64,000 bases of DNA. It comes from Sphingomonas koreensis (lineage in GTDB: Bacteria > Pseudomonadota > Alphaproteobacteria > Sphingomonadales > Sphingomonadaceae). Both the position numbers and the translations under genes were made by a program. Position 1 is the first letter of the stretch; each line of letters starts with the position of its first letter. This document shows, in pieces, positions 7,772 through 17,198 of the stretch. The stretch spans positions 868,001 through 932,000 of the forward strand of contig NZ_PGEN01000001.1 of assembly GCF_002797435.1 (NCBI RefSeq), written 5' to 3'. The notes beneath the pieces are model-generated. The model saw only the letters and a list, made by a program, of their open reading frames with translations, had not been told where the DNA came from and ran no database searches.

Positions 7772-9802
7772 ATGACCGGCCCAATCACCACAGAACGTCA
7801 GGGCGACATCCTCGTCATCACCTCGAACAACCCGCCGGTGAATGCGCTCGGCGCAGCGGTGCGGCAGGGGCTGGACGCCGCGATCAAGGAACTGGCGGGC
7901 GACGACAGCCTGAAGGCGGCGGTGATCCGCTGCGACGGGCGCACCTTCTTCGCCGGCGCCGACATCACCGAATTCGGCAAGCCGATGCAGGAGCCGTCGC
8001 TCCCGGTGCTGGTCGATCTGATCGAGGCGAGCGAGAAGCCGGTCGTCGCCGCCGTCCACGGCACTGCCCTTGGCGGCGGGTGCGAGGTCGCGCTGGCGTG
8101 CCATTACCGTATCGCCGTGCCCTCGGCGAAGTTCGGCCTTCCGGAAGTGAAGCTCGGCATCCTGCCCGGCGCGGGCGGCACGCAGCGGCTACCGCGCGTC
8201 GGGGGCGTCGAATTCGCGCTCGAGCTGGCGACCAAGGGCGACCCGGTTTCCGCCAGCGCCGCCAAGGACGCGGGTCTGGTCGATCGTCTGGCCGGCGAGG
8301 ACAGCCTGACCGCCGACGCGATCGCCTATGCCAATGAGATCGCCGCCGCGCGTCCCCTGCCCCGCACCAGCGAGAAGCCGGTAACGGTGGAAGCAGGCGT
8401 GTTCGAGGCCTTCCGCAAGACCAACGCCAAGCGCTTCCGCAACATGGACGCCCCGGCCGAGATCATCGCGGTGATCGAAGAGACCGCGGGCAAGCCCTAT
8501 GCCGAGGGCGTTCAGCGCGAGCGCATGGGCTTCATGAAGCTGATCATGGGCGCGCAGAGCGCCGCGCTGCGCCACATCTTCTTCGCCGAGCGCAAGGCCG
8601 CGAAGATCGACGATGTGCCCGAGGACACGAAGCTGCGCCCGATCAAGCGCGTCGGCGTGATCGGCGCCGGCACGATGGGCGGCGGCATTTCGATGAACTT
8701 CCTCTCGGCAGGCATCCCGGTGACGATCGCCGAGATGCAGCAGGAGGCGCTCGACCGCGGCACCGGCACGATCCGCAAGAATTACGAGGCGACCGCCGCC
8801 AAGGGCCGGATGACCGCCGAGCAGGTCGAGGGCGCGATGGGGCTGCTCAAGTCCACGCTCGACCTGAACGACCTCGCCGAATGCGACCTCATCATCGAGG
8901 CCGTGTACGAGAATATGGACGTCAAGAAGGACATCTTCGGCAAGCTCGACAAGATTGCCAAGCCGGGCGCGATCCTGGCATCGAACACCAGCTATCTCAG
9001 CATCGACGAGATCGCCTCGGCGACCGGCCGCCCCGGCGACGTCGTGGGCATGCACTTCTTCTCGCCCGCCAACATCATGAAGCTGCTCGAGGTCGTGCGC
9101 GGCGCCAAGACCGACAAGGACGTGCTGGCGACGGTCATGGACCTCGCCAAGAAGATCAAGAAGGTCGCCGTCGTGGCGGGCGTCTGCTACGGCTTCATCG
9201 GCAATCGCATGCTGATCCCGCGCCAGATGGAGGCGATGAAGCTGCTCCACGAGGGCGCGACCCCGATGCAGGTCGACAAGGTGCATGTCGAGTTCGGCAT
9301 GCCGATGGGCCCGTTCCAGATGAGCGACCTCGCCGGTGTCGACATCGGCTGGCACCGCGACCCGACCCGGATCGAGAATATCCGCGACGCACTCGCCGCC
9401 GAGAACCGCTGGGGCCAGAAGACCAAGGCGGGCTTCTACGACTATGACGACAAGCGCAATCCGTCGCCCAGCCCGCGCGTCGCCGAGATCATCGAGGAGT
9501 TCCGCACCAAGACCGGCACCCCGCAGCATGAGGTGACCGACGAGGAGATCATGGAGCGCACCTTCTACACCATGGTGAACGAGGGCGCGAAGATCCTGGA
9601 AGAGGGCATGGCCCAGCGCGCGTCGGACATCGATGTGGTGTGGATCTATGGCTATGGCTGGCCTCCCTATCGCGGCGGCCCGATGTTCTGGGCCGATCAG
9701 GTCGGCCTCAAGACCATCGTCGCGGGGCTGGAGAAGCACGGCTTCGAGATTTCCAAGCTGCTCCGCGACAAGGCCGAGAGCGGCGGGAAGTTCAATGGCT
9801 GA
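7772..9802 (+). CDS. Bifunctional enoyl-CoA hydratase / 3-hydroxyacyl-CoA dehydrogenase
   Basis: 676 residues. The N-terminal crotonase domain (about 1-190) has the oxyanion-hole segment [17 protein letters not shown] and catalytic-Glu region [21 protein letters not shown] linker leads to the NAD domain (from about 290) with [12 protein letters not shown], then [29 protein letters not shown] and YGFIGNRML, and C-terminal dehydrogenase domains. It hydrates 2-enoyl-CoA and oxidises the 3-hydroxyacyl-CoA. Its length fits the monomeric peroxisomal-type or FadJ-like class, and no thiolase partner is next to it. GAAGAAGGAAG precedes the ATG. First gene of a five-gene operon; its stop overlaps the amidase start by 8 nt. 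Confidence 0.93.
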   Translation: MTGPITTERQGDILVITSNNPPVNALGAAVRQGLDAAIKELAGDDSLKAAVIRCDGRTFFAGADITEFGKPMQEPSLPVLVDLIEASEKPVVAAVHGTALGGGCEVALACHYRIAVPSAKFGLPEVKLGILPGAGGTQRLPRVGGVEFALELATKGDPVSASAAKDAGLVDRLAGEDSLTADAIAYANEIAAARPLPRTSEKPVTVEAGVFEAFRKTNAKRFRNMDAPAEIIAVIEETAGKPYAEGVQRERMGFMKLIMGAQSAALRHIFFAERKAAKIDDVPEDTKLRPIKRVGVIGAGTMGGGISMNFLSAGIPVTIAEMQQEALDRGTGTIRKNYEATAAKGRMTAEQVEGAMGLLKSTLDLNDLAECDLIIEAVYENMDVKKDIFGKLDKIAKPGAILASNTSYLSIDEIASATGRPGDVVGMHFFSPANIMKLLEVVRGAKTDKDVLATVMDLAKKIKKVAVVAGVCYGFIGNRMLIPRQMEAMKLLHEGATPMQVDKVHVEFGMPMGPFQMSDLAGVDIGWHRDPTRIENIRDALAAENRWGQKTKAGFYDYDDKRNPSPSPRVAEIIEEFRTKTGTPQHEVTDEEIMERTFYTMVNEGAKILEEGMAQRASDIDVVWIYGYGWPPYRGGPMFWADQVGLKTIVAGLEKHGFEISKLLRDKAESGGKFNG

Positions 9803-11156
9803 CCTGGCTGTCCCGGCACCGCATCGGGCGACCGATGCATGGGCCGGGACCGGCGCGCTCGGAATCGCCGCGGCCATCGCCGCCGGCGAGACCAGCGCGC
9901 GCGCGCAATGTGAACTGGCGATCGCACGGATCGAGGCGGACGACGATGCGATCAACGCCGTCGTCGTTCGCGATTTCGCGCGCGCCTTGGAGGCTGCTGA
10001 CCGCGCCGACGCAGCGGTTGCGCGCGGCGAGCGCCGGCCGTTCCTCGGCGTGCCGATGACGGTCAAGGAAGCGTTCGACGTCGAAGGGCTGCCGACCAGC
10101 TGGGGCTTCGCGCACGCCCGCGACACTATCGCGACGAGCGACGCGGTGGTCGTCCAGCGGATGAAGGCGGCGGGCGCGGTGATCCTCGGCAAGACCAATG
10201 TCGCGCCCGGCCTTGCCGACTGGCAGTCCGACAATGTCGTCTATGGCCGCACCGCCAATCCGCGTGACCTCTCCCGCACCGCGGGCGGTTCCTCGGGCGG
10301 ATCGGCGGCGGCACTGGCAGCCGGGTTCGTGACCGCAGAGATCGGATCGGACATCGGCGGGTCGATCCGCGTCCCCGCCGCCTTCTGCGGCGTGTGGGGC
10401 CACAAGCCGAGCTACGAGCTGATCGATCCCTATGGCCACCGCTTCCCCGGCAGCGACGGCGCCTCGCCCCCGCTCGGCGTGGTCGGTCCGATGGCGCGCG
10501 ATGCCGCCGACCTTGCCGCGATGCTCGATATCCTCGCGGATACGCCGCTGCCGCGTGCCGGGCGGTTCCTTGGCCCCGGGGGCAAGCAGATACTCCTGCT
10601 CGACAGCCACCCCGCCGCGCCGACCGATCCCGCGATCCGCGGCGCGCTCGACCGGCTCGATGCAGCCGCGAACCAAGCGGGCATCCATATCGCCCGGTCG
10701 AGCGATCTCCTCCCCGATCTTGCCGCGCAGCATCGCGCCTATTGCAAGATGCTGGCGATCACCTTTGCGCGCGGCGCGCCGGGGCCGAACGGTCAGGCCG
10801 CAAGCCTTTCCGACTGGTTCGACCAGCTCGACGCGCAGGCGCGCAATCGCCGCATCTGGAGCCGGCTGTTCGACGAATTCGACGCGGTGGTGACCCCCGC
10901 AAATGTCGTCACCGCCTTTCCGCACCGCGACGATCCCTACAACGAACGCCGGATGACCGTGGACGGGCAGGATACGAGCTACGATGCCCAGCTCGTCTGG
11001 GCGGGCATCGCCACCTATCCCGGCCTCCCTGCTACCGCCTTCCCTGCCGGAACCACCGCCGACGGCCTGCCCGTCGGGCTGCAGGTGATCGCCGATTATC
11101 GCGACGACCACCGCGCCATCGCGATCGCCGATCTTCTCCACGGAGTGCTGCAATGA
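9795..11156 (+). CDS. Amidase signature family hydrolase
   Basis: 453 residues with the amidase signature [21 protein letters not shown], the catalytic Lys in [16 protein letters not shown], and the cis-Ser/Ser pair in [23 protein letters not shown]. The C-terminal half is normal for the family. It hydrolyses an amide (or ester) bond through a Ser-cisSer-Lys triad. The start overlaps the preceding dehydrogenase stop by 8 nt, and its own stop overlaps the next start (ATGA), so it is a true operon member between beta-oxidation enzymes. This suggests the operon handles an amide- or amino-acid-conjugated acyl substrate, or that the enzyme acts on an acyl amide; this is inference. Confidence 0.9.
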   Translation: MADLAVPAPHRATDAWAGTGALGIAAAIAAGETSARAQCELAIARIEADDDAINAVVVRDFARALEAADRADAAVARGERRPFLGVPMTVKEAFDVEGLPTSWGFAHARDTIATSDAVVVQRMKAAGAVILGKTNVAPGLADWQSDNVVYGRTANPRDLSRTAGGSSGGSAAALAAGFVTAEIGSDIGGSIRVPAAFCGVWGHKPSYELIDPYGHRFPGSDGASPPLGVVGPMARDAADLAAMLDILADTPLPRAGRFLGPGGKQILLLDSHPAAPTDPAIRGALDRLDAAANQAGIHIARSSDLLPDLAAQHRAYCKMLAITFARGAPGPNGQAASLSDWFDQLDAQARNRRIWSRLFDEFDAVVTPANVVTAFPHRDDPYNERRMTVDGQDTSYDAQLVWAGIATYPGLPATAFPAGTTADGLPVGLQVIADYRDDHRAIAIADLLHGVLQ

Positions 11157-12334
11157 GTGACCTCGACACCTTCCGCGCCGAGACGCGCGCATGGCTGGAA
11201 GAAAACTGCCCCGCATCGATGCGCGAGCCGGTGCGCAGCGAGAAGGACACCGTCTGGGGCGGACGCGACCAGTCGGCGCTGACCCCGGACCAGAAGACGT
11301 GGATGGACCGCATGGCCGCGCGCGGCTGGACGGTGCCCGACTGGCCCAAGGCCTATGGGGGCGGCGGGCTGTCGCCGGCCGAGAGCAAGATCCTGCGCGA
11401 GGAGATGCGCGCGCTCGGCTGCCGCAATCCGCTCAGCAGCTTCGGCATCTCGATGCTCGGCCCGGCGCTGCTCAAATATGGCAACGAGGAACAGAAGCTC
11501 GAGCATCTGCCCAGGATCGCGCGCGGCGAGATCCGCTGGTGCCAGGGCTATTCGGAACCGAATGCGGGCAGCGACCTTGCCGCGCTCGCCACCAGCGCCG
11601 AGGATATGGGCGACCATTACCTCGTCAACGGGCAGAAGGTGTGGACCAGCTATGCCGACAAGGCCGACTGGATCTTCTGCCTCGTCCGCACCGACAAGAG
11701 CGTCAAACAGGCCGGGATCAGCTTCCTGCTGTTCGACATGGCCTCGCCAGGGGTATCGACCAAGCCGATCCTGCTGATCAGCGGCTATTCGCCCTTCTGC
11801 GAAACCTTCTTCGACGATGTGAAGGTGCCCAAGGCCAATCTGGTGGGCGAGCTCAACAAGGGCTGGGACGTCGCCAAGTATCTGCTCGGGCATGAGCGCG
11901 AGATGATCAGCGGCATGGGGCTTGGCCTGTCGAGTGGCGGCACGCTGATCGGCAATGCGGTGGCGCGGATGGGGCTGGGTGACGACGGCCGCCTCGCCGA
12001 TCCGCTGCTGCGCGGTCAGATCGCATTGCACGAGGTCCGCGCGCGTGCCTTCGCGGCGATGTCGGAACGGTTCCTCGACGAGCTCAAGACCGGCCGTGCG
12101 CATCCCGCCCAGCCGAGCATGATGAAATATTACGGCACCGAGCTGAACAAGGCGCGGCACGAGCTGGAGATGGCAGCGGGCGGATCGGACTCGCTCGAAT
12201 GGGAGAGCGCGGCATCGAACAACGGCGCCGCGCCGCGCGCCTGGCTGCGCACCAAGGCCAATTCGATCGAGGGCGGGACCAGCGAGGTCCAGCTCAACAT
12301 CATCGCCAAGCGCATTCTGGAGCTGCCTTCGTAG
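11153..12334 (+). CDS. Acyl-CoA dehydrogenase, larger partner of a two-gene pair
   Basis: 393 residues with the FAD-dependent acyl-CoA dehydrogenase fold: N-terminal helical domain, [18 protein letters not shown] flavin region, [16 protein letters not shown], and C-terminal [18 protein letters not shown]. The Glu in that last segment aligns with the catalytic base of the medium-chain enzyme. It introduces a trans-2 double bond into acyl-CoA and passes electrons to ETF. Followed, across a palindromic element, by a smaller paralogue; such pairs form heteromeric enzymes in steroid-side-chain degradation (mycobacterial FadE pairs). A similar pair occurs at 32494-34876. Start overlaps the amidase stop (ATGA). 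Confidence 0.9.
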   Translation: MSDLDTFRAETRAWLEENCPASMREPVRSEKDTVWGGRDQSALTPDQKTWMDRMAARGWTVPDWPKAYGGGGLSPAESKILREEMRALGCRNPLSSFGISMLGPALLKYGNEEQKLEHLPRIARGEIRWCQGYSEPNAGSDLAALATSAEDMGDHYLVNGQKVWTSYADKADWIFCLVRTDKSVKQAGISFLLFDMASPGVSTKPILLISGYSPFCETFFDDVKVPKANLVGELNKGWDVAKYLLGHEREMISGMGLGLSSGGTLIGNAVARMGLGDDGRLADPLLRGQIALHEVRARAFAAMSERFLDELKTGRAHPAQPSMMKYYGTELNKARHELEMAAGGSDSLEWESAASNNGAAPRAWLRTKANSIEGGTSEVQLNIIAKRILELPS

Positions 12335-12338
12335 GAAC

Positions 12339-12419
12339 CGTCACCCCAGCAAAAGCTGGGGTCTCCCGCCTCAAACCATGCGCTTGTCGCACAAGACCCC
12401 AGCGTTGGCTGGGGTGACG
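12339..12419. repeat. 81-bp intercistronic palindromic element between ACAD genes (copy A)
   Basis: Hairpin CGTCACCCCAGC-AAAA-GCTGGGGTCTC, a 30-odd-bp centre containing TGCGCTTG, then the inverted hairpin AGACCCCAGC-GTTG-GCTGGGGTGACG. It starts 4 nt after the large-subunit stop and ends 9 nt before the small-subunit ATG. The element at 33580-33660 has the same length, the same centre motif and the same distance from its large-subunit stop. Confidence 0.85.
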
Positions 12420-12428
12420 GAGTTGGAA

Positions 12429-13556
12429 ATGCCTCTCTACCTCAACGAAGAACAGACGATGCTCCGCGATGCTGCGCAGCAATTCGTGGGCGAAGCCGCC
12501 CCGGTCAGCCACATGCGCGGGCTGCGCGACGCCAACGACCCGACCGGTTTCAGCCGCGACCTGTGGAAGCAGTTCGCCGAGATGGGCTTCACCGGCATCC
12601 TGATTCCCGACAGCCACGGCGGCCTCGGCCTCGGCCATGTCGAGGCGGGCGTGGTGCTGGAGGAGATCGGGCGCAACCTCTCCCCCTCCCCCTTCCTGAC
12701 CACCGCCGTCGCGGCGGTCGAAGCGCTCAAGGGCAGCGCCCAGCGCGAACGCTGGTTCCCCGGCATCCTCGCAGGCGAGACCGTCGCCGCGCTCGCGATC
12801 GACGAGAAGGGCAAGCATGGCAATGCGGTGGCCATGAAGGCCGAGCGTTCGGGCAACGGCTTCCGTCTCTCCGGCGCCAAGCAGTTCGTGACCCACGGCC
12901 ATGTCGCCGACCTGCTGATCGTCGCCGCGCGCACCGCCGGCTCGCCCGATGACGATGCGGGCGTCACCCTGTTCGCCGTGGCGAAGGACGCGGCGGGCCT
13001 CACCGCCGATCCGCAGCGGCTCGCCGATTCCAGCCTCGCCTCGCGGCTGACCTTCGAGAATGTCGAGGTCGATGCGGATGCGGTGATCGGCGAGGTCGAT
13101 GGCGGCCGGTCCATCCTCAACGCGCTGCTCGCCGCCGGGCGCACCGGTGCCGCCGCGGAATCGCTCGGCGTCGGCGGCGGGGCGATGGACCTCACCGTGC
13201 AATACCTCAAGGAGCGCAAGCAGTTCGGCACGCTGATCGGCAGCTTCCAGGCGCTGCAGCATCGCGCCGCGCATCTCTACACCGAACTCGAGGTCGCCCG
13301 CGCCGCGGTGCTCAAGGCGCAGCAATTGCTCGATGCCGGCGATGCCAAGGCCGGTGAGGCCGTGTCGGTCGCCAAGGCGATGGCGGGGCTTGCCTCGACG
13401 CTCGCGGTGCAGGAAGGGGTGCAGATGCATGGCGGCATCGGCATGACCGACGAGTTCGACATCGGCTTCTACATGAAGCGCGGCCGCGTGCTGGCGGAGA
13501 TGTTCGGCGACGCCAATTTCCATGCCGATCAACTGGCGAGGGCAAGCGGCTACTGA
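12429..13556 (+). CDS. Acyl-CoA dehydrogenase, smaller partner
   Basis: 375 residues. N-terminal MPLYLNEEQTMLRDAAQQFV, middle beta domain with the FAD contact GAKQFVTHGHVADLLIV, and C-terminal VQMHGGIGMTDEFDIGFYMKRGRVL. This end differs from the EGGT type of its larger neighbour. Such small subunits usually combine with a larger one to build a single FAD site per heterodimer. The ATG is preceded by GGAGTTGGAA, immediately behind the palindromic element at 12339. Its TGA overlaps the start of the next gene (TGATG). With the large subunit it probably oxidises a branched or cyclic acyl-CoA; substrate unknown. Confidence 0.9.
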   Translation: MPLYLNEEQTMLRDAAQQFVGEAAPVSHMRGLRDANDPTGFSRDLWKQFAEMGFTGILIPDSHGGLGLGHVEAGVVLEEIGRNLSPSPFLTTAVAAVEALKGSAQRERWFPGILAGETVAALAIDEKGKHGNAVAMKAERSGNGFRLSGAKQFVTHGHVADLLIVAARTAGSPDDDAGVTLFAVAKDAAGLTADPQRLADSSLASRLTFENVEVDADAVIGEVDGGRSILNALLAAGRTGAAAESLGVGGGAMDLTVQYLKERKQFGTLIGSFQALQHRAAHLYTELEVARAAVLKAQQLLDAGDAKAGEAVSVAKAMAGLASTLAVQEGVQMHGGIGMTDEFDIGFYMKRGRVLAEMFGDANFHADQLARASGY

Positions 13557-14443
13557 TGGCGGATGAGGTCAAACCCCGGCGCACCGACGAAGAGATCGTC
13601 CAGGAGCTGCTGACCCTGCTCGACGTCGAGGAGCTCGACGCCGATCTCTATCGCGGTCATCGCCAGCCCGGCGGGCGCGGGCGCGTGTTCGGCGGGCAGG
13701 TGATCGCACAGGGGCTCCAGGCGGCGCAGCGCTCGGTCGAGGACAAGGTCGCACACTCGCTCCACGCCTATTTCATGCGGCCGGGGAACGAGGATCATCC
13801 GATCACCTATCGCGTGGTGCGCGATTTCGACGGCGGCAGCTTCGCCAACCGCCGGGTGATCGCGATGCAGCGTGGGGTGCCGATCCTCAACATGACCGCG
13901 TCGTTCCAGCGCGCCGAGGAAGGGCTGCACCATCAGGACGCGATGCCCGATGTGCCGCCGCCCGAGGGGCTCCGCTCCGAACAGGAATTGCGCCGCGAGA
14001 AGATCGACGAAATCCCGGAGTCGATGCGCCCCTTCTTCCTGCGCCGCCGCCCGATCGAGATCCGGCCGGTCAATCCGCGCGACTGGATCAAGCCGGAAAA
14101 GGCACCGCCGATCTGGTACAGCTGGTTCCGCGCGATCGCGCCGCTGCCCGACGATCCGGCGACGCACCGCGCGGTACTGTCCTATGCTTCCGACATGTCG
14201 CTGCTCGGCACCGCATTGCTGCCGCACGGCCTGACCTGGCTGCGGCCCGACCTGCAGACCGCAAGCCTCGACCATGCGGTGTGGCTGCACGAGCCGTTCC
14301 GCGCCGACGACTGGCTTCTCTACGCCACCGACAGCCCGTGGGCAGGCCATGCCCGCGGCTTCAACCGCGGCAAGATCTTCACGCGCGACGGCCAGCTGGT
14401 CGCCAGCACCGCGCAGGAAGGGCTGATGCGGCTGCGCGGCTAG
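13556..14443 (+). CDS. tesB: Acyl-CoA thioesterase II
   Basis: 295 residues with a double hot-dog layout: RVFGGQVIAQGLQAAQ in the first half, HSLHAYFMRPGNEDHPI and VRDFDGGSFANRRVIAMQ, and the second-half segment SLDHAVWLHEPFRADDWLLY with the conserved Asp. The C-terminal FNRGKIFTRDGQLVASTAQEGLMR is characteristic of TesB. It hydrolyses acyl-CoA to free acid and CoA in the cytoplasm. Last gene of the operon that begins at 7772; it starts on the A of the preceding stop codon (TGATG). In beta-oxidation operons TesB relieves CoA trapping. Confidence 0.93.
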   Translation: MADEVKPRRTDEEIVQELLTLLDVEELDADLYRGHRQPGGRGRVFGGQVIAQGLQAAQRSVEDKVAHSLHAYFMRPGNEDHPITYRVVRDFDGGSFANRRVIAMQRGVPILNMTASFQRAEEGLHHQDAMPDVPPPEGLRSEQELRREKIDEIPESMRPFFLRRRPIEIRPVNPRDWIKPEKAPPIWYSWFRAIAPLPDDPATHRAVLSYASDMSLLGTALLPHGLTWLRPDLQTASLDHAVWLHEPFRADDWLLYATDSPWAGHARGFNRGKIFTRDGQLVASTAQEGLMRLRG

Positions 14444-14473
14444 GACCGGGATCGCTCATCGCGGGGCGGACGC

Positions 14474-15580
14474 TCAATCGGGCGTCGTGTCGTCATCCCA
14501 AGCCAGCCGAAACACGAAGCGTGCGACGCAGCCCGTCAGGCCGCTCCCCGCTTCGAGCGCGGACCGCGACGAGCGCTCGACAATCCGCTTCGCCTGCTCG
14601 CCAAATGCGGCGGCGGGTTCTGCCGCCAATATCTTCACATTTCCGGTCGCTCCCCATGGTGCGACATCATAACCGATGATCGCGGCCCCCTCGATCGAGC
14701 GGCGCACGAACGGCATTGGGAAGTCGCTTCGCGATACGCGCCCGATATGGGCGGGGATCGCCGGGCACGATGCATTGGCCGGCCGGAAGGTCGCGCTGGG
14801 CGGCAGCACCGGCGCCGGCATCGGCTGGCCCTGACGGCGATGATAGGGATAGCTGCAGCCCGTGCGCGCGCCAGGCGCGAAGCGCGAATTCCTGACCGCC
14901 TTGATCGCCGCGCGATCCAGCGCAGTATTGCCGTCGCTCGATCGGATTCGAACGTTGCGCGGCTTGCCCGCGGCATCGATGTCGAAGCCGACCATCGCAT
15001 AGCTGCTTGAGCCAGGCGCTTCCGGAATGCGATCGAAATCGGGGTAGGCGCGCAGCCGTACCGCGGGACGGCCGGACCGCCCGCAGTCTCCGTCATCAGC
15101 GCGCAACCGCTCCCGCAGCGCGGATTCGGCCGGCTGCGTCGAATGCGGCAGCGCGAACGCCCGATGCACGAGCGCGGCGGGCGCAGCGGCAACAGGCGCC
15201 GTCTCCAGCGCAAAGCTGACGGTGCAGCCACCGCGCGCGGTACCTGGCGCGAACCGCCACGCGGCCAGCGCTGGCGCCAAATCGCTCATGTCGACATGGA
15301 AATAGCCGTTGGGCTTGGGCGATCCGATCGACAAGGGGCGCCCCGTCTCGTCAATCCGGAAGTCGAGCGTGACGCGCCCCGGTTTCTCCAGTCGCGCATA
15401 GGTAGCGGCAGGGACCGGTCGAAATGAGAAACGCGGCGTGACCGGCATGCCCTCGCAGCGGATCTCGGCGGGCACGAAATCGACGAGCACAGGGCTGCGC
15501 GGCGCGGGATTGACGGGCGAAGACTCCGCCGGTGTGGTCACCACGCCGGCCGTTGCCGCGAACATAAGCAATGCGATCAT
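14474..15580 (-). CDS. Periplasmic protein with three TonB-C-like units
   Basis: 368 residues with a short hydrophobic N-terminus that looks like a signal peptide. Three segments share the same plan: a strand with an x-D/E-G/A-x-P or G turn (DFRIDETGRPLSI; GFDIDAAGKPRNVRI; GYDVAPWGATGNVKIL), a helix ending in W/F-R-F-A-P or similar, and a Gly-Cys-containing strand (GGCTVSF, TGCSYPY, TGCVARF). This resembles the C-terminal domain of TonB energy transducers repeated three times, without the proline-rich spacer of classical TonB. Role unknown; a cell-envelope protein is likely. No strong ribosome site is visible at the chosen ATG (15578-15580). Confidence 0.6.
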   Translation of the reverse strand: MIALLMFAATAGVVTTPAESSPVNPAPRSPVLVDFVPAEIRCEGMPVTPRFSFRPVPAATYARLEKPGRVTLDFRIDETGRPLSIGSPKPNGYFHVDMSDLAPALAAWRFAPGTARGGCTVSFALETAPVAAAPAALVHRAFALPHSTQPAESALRERLRADDGDCGRSGRPAVRLRAYPDFDRIPEAPGSSSYAMVGFDIDAAGKPRNVRIRSSDGNTALDRAAIKAVRNSRFAPGARTGCSYPYHRRQGQPMPAPVLPPSATFRPANASCPAIPAHIGRVSRSDFPMPFVRRSIEGAAIIGYDVAPWGATGNVKILAAEPAAAFGEQAKRIVERSSRSALEAGSGLTGCVARFVFRLAWDDDTTPD

Positions 15581-15632
15581 GGTTTCAGCTTCGCGCGTCC
15601 AGGTTGCACGCGCAAGTCGATCTCGCGCGCGA

Positions 15633-16433
15633 TCAAACCGCGGTCTTGCCGTATTCCTGCCGCGTTACCGGGTGGCTCGACGACAGCCCGCCATCGACGG
15701 CGAGCGCCTGTCCGTTGACATAGCTCGCATCGTCGGAGGCGAGGAACAGCGCCGCGCGCGCCAGTTCCTCGGCCTGCGCACCGCGGCGCAAGGGATTGAG
15801 GCGGCCGATGCGGTCCGTCTTCCCCGCCTCGCGCGCATAGTCGAAGGTCGGCTTGGTCATCCCGGTCTCGGTCAGGCCCGGGCAAAGCGCATTCACTCGC
15901 ACGTTCGATCCCGACAATTGCTGCGCAGCAACCGCTGCCAGGTTGATGACGCCCGCCTTGGACGCGGAGTAAGCCGGGCTACCCGCGCCCGACCGGATCC
16001 CGGCGACGCTGGCGGTGAGCACGATCGCCCCGCCGCCCCGCTCCGCGATCCTGGGCGCGCCGTGCTTGATCGCCAGCAAGGGCCCGATCAGATTGACGCG
16101 CAGCACCTCGGCGATCAGTTCGGGCGTGGTGTCGAAGATATTGGCCATCCCGCCGGAGATGCCGGCATTGGCGAAGAGCACATCCAGCCCGCCATATTCG
16201 GCGACGGCAAGATCGACCGTCGCGATCACGTCCGCCTCGCTTCCCGCGTCCATGAGGATCGCCTTCGCCGTGCCGCCCGCCGCGGCGATCATCGCCACGG
16301 TCTCGTCCGCGCCTTCGGTCCGGTCGGCGACGATCACCCGCCCGCCCTCGGCCGCGAACAGCAGCGAAGCGGCGCGCCCGATCCCGCTGCCCGCACCGGT
16401 TACGATGATCGACTTGTCCGCAAAGCGCGCCAT
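15633..16433 (-). CDS. SDR family oxidoreductase (last gene of the kinase/dehydrogenase operon)
   Basis: 266 residues. The Rossmann motif is [11 protein letters not shown] at 12-22, NAG region FANAGISGG, catalytic Ser in [13 protein letters not shown] and Tyr/Lys in YSASK. The C-terminal [35 protein letters not shown] is typical of classical SDRs. It oxidises or reduces a secondary alcohol or ketone with NAD(P). The start ATG shares one base with the stop of the upstream SDR (TGATG), so the two are co-translated. Substrate is inferred from context only (hydroxyacyl chains). Confidence 0.9.
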   Translation of the reverse strand: MARFADKSIIVTGAGSGIGRAASLLFAAEGGRVIVADRTEGADETVAMIAAAGGTAKAILMDAGSEADVIATVDLAVAEYGGLDVLFANAGISGGMANIFDTTPELIAEVLRVNLIGPLLAIKHGAPRIAERGGGAIVLTASVAGIRSGAGSPAYSASKAGVINLAAVAAQQLSGSNVRVNALCPGLTETGMTKPTFDYAREAGKTDRIGRLNPLRRGAQAEELARAALFLASDDASYVNGQALAVDGGLSSSHPVTRQEYGKTAV

Positions 16434-17197
16434 CAGATCGTCACCCCGCCATCGACGACCATCGCCTGCCCGGTCATGTACCGCCCTGCCGGCGAGGCGA
16501 GATAGACCACCGCCCCCGCGATATCCTCGGGTTCGCCCAGCCGCCGCAGCGGGGTGCCCTGGTTGACGCGCTTCTCCGCGGCGGGATCTTCCCACAGCGC
16601 ACGCGCGAAATCGGTCCTGATCAGCCCCGGCGCGATACAGTTCACGCGGACATTGTCGGGCCCGTATTCGACCGCATAGTTGCGCGCGAGCTGGAAGTCG
16701 GCGGCCTTGGACACGTTGTAGGCGCCGATCACCGGCGACCCGCGCAGCCCGCCGATCGACGAGACGATGACGATCGCGCCATCCTTGCGCTCGCGCATCT
16801 CGGGCGCGGTCATCTGGATCAACCAGTGGTTGGAGATGATATTGTTGTCGAGGATCTTGCGGAACTGATCGTCCTCGATCCCCGCCAGCGGCCCGTAATA
16901 GGGGTTGGATGCCGCGTTGCAGACCAGGATGTCGATCCGCCCGAACGCGCGCCGCGTCTCATCGACGAGGTTCTGAAGCGCTGCCTTGTCGGAGATGCTC
17001 GCCGCGACCGCGATCGCGGTGCCCGCGCCATGCTTCGCGTTGATCGCCGCCGCAACCTCGTCGCACGCATCCTGCTTGCGGCTCGAGATGACCACCTTCG
17101 CACCATGATCGGCCAGCGCCTCGGCCGACGCCTTGCCGATCCCGCGCGAGCTGCCGGTGACGATCGCAACCTTTCCGGTCAGGTCGAACAACTTCAT
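16433..17197 (-). CDS. SDR family oxidoreductase
   Basis: 254 residues from the ATG at 17195-17197. [15 protein letters not shown] cofactor motif, NAAS in [15 protein letters not shown] (the usual NNAG is replaced), Ser in [10 protein letters not shown] and Tyr/Lys in YNVSK. C-terminal [19 protein letters not shown] and GGVTI are normal. It begins one base after the stop of the phosphotransferase gene and ends inside the start of the next SDR, so it is tightly embedded in the operon. Probably oxidises a hydroxy group on the substrate handled by the kinase and dehydrogenase upstream. Confidence 0.9.
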   Translation of the reverse strand: MKLFDLTGKVAIVTGSSRGIGKASAEALADHGAKVVISSRKQDACDEVAAAINAKHGAGTAIAVAASISDKAALQNLVDETRRAFGRIDILVCNAASNPYYGPLAGIEDDQFRKILDNNIISNHWLIQMTAPEMRERKDGAIVIVSSIGGLRGSPVIGAYNVSKAADFQLARNYAVEYGPDNVRVNCIAPGLIRTDFARALWEDPAAEKRVNQGTPLRRLGEPEDIAGAVVYLASPAGRYMTGQAMVVDGGVTI

Positions 17198-17198
17198 C

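Noticed and set aside
8189..10234. Long minus-strand open frame across the hydratase/dehydrogenase and amidase genes
   Set aside because: Antisense shadow rich in His/Asp/Arg; the plus strand encodes clear families over the whole interval.
12378..12428. N-terminal extension of the small acyl-CoA dehydrogenase into the palindromic repeat
   Set aside because: The extension is encoded by the repeat element; the ATG at 12429 has its own ribosome site and matches the family start.
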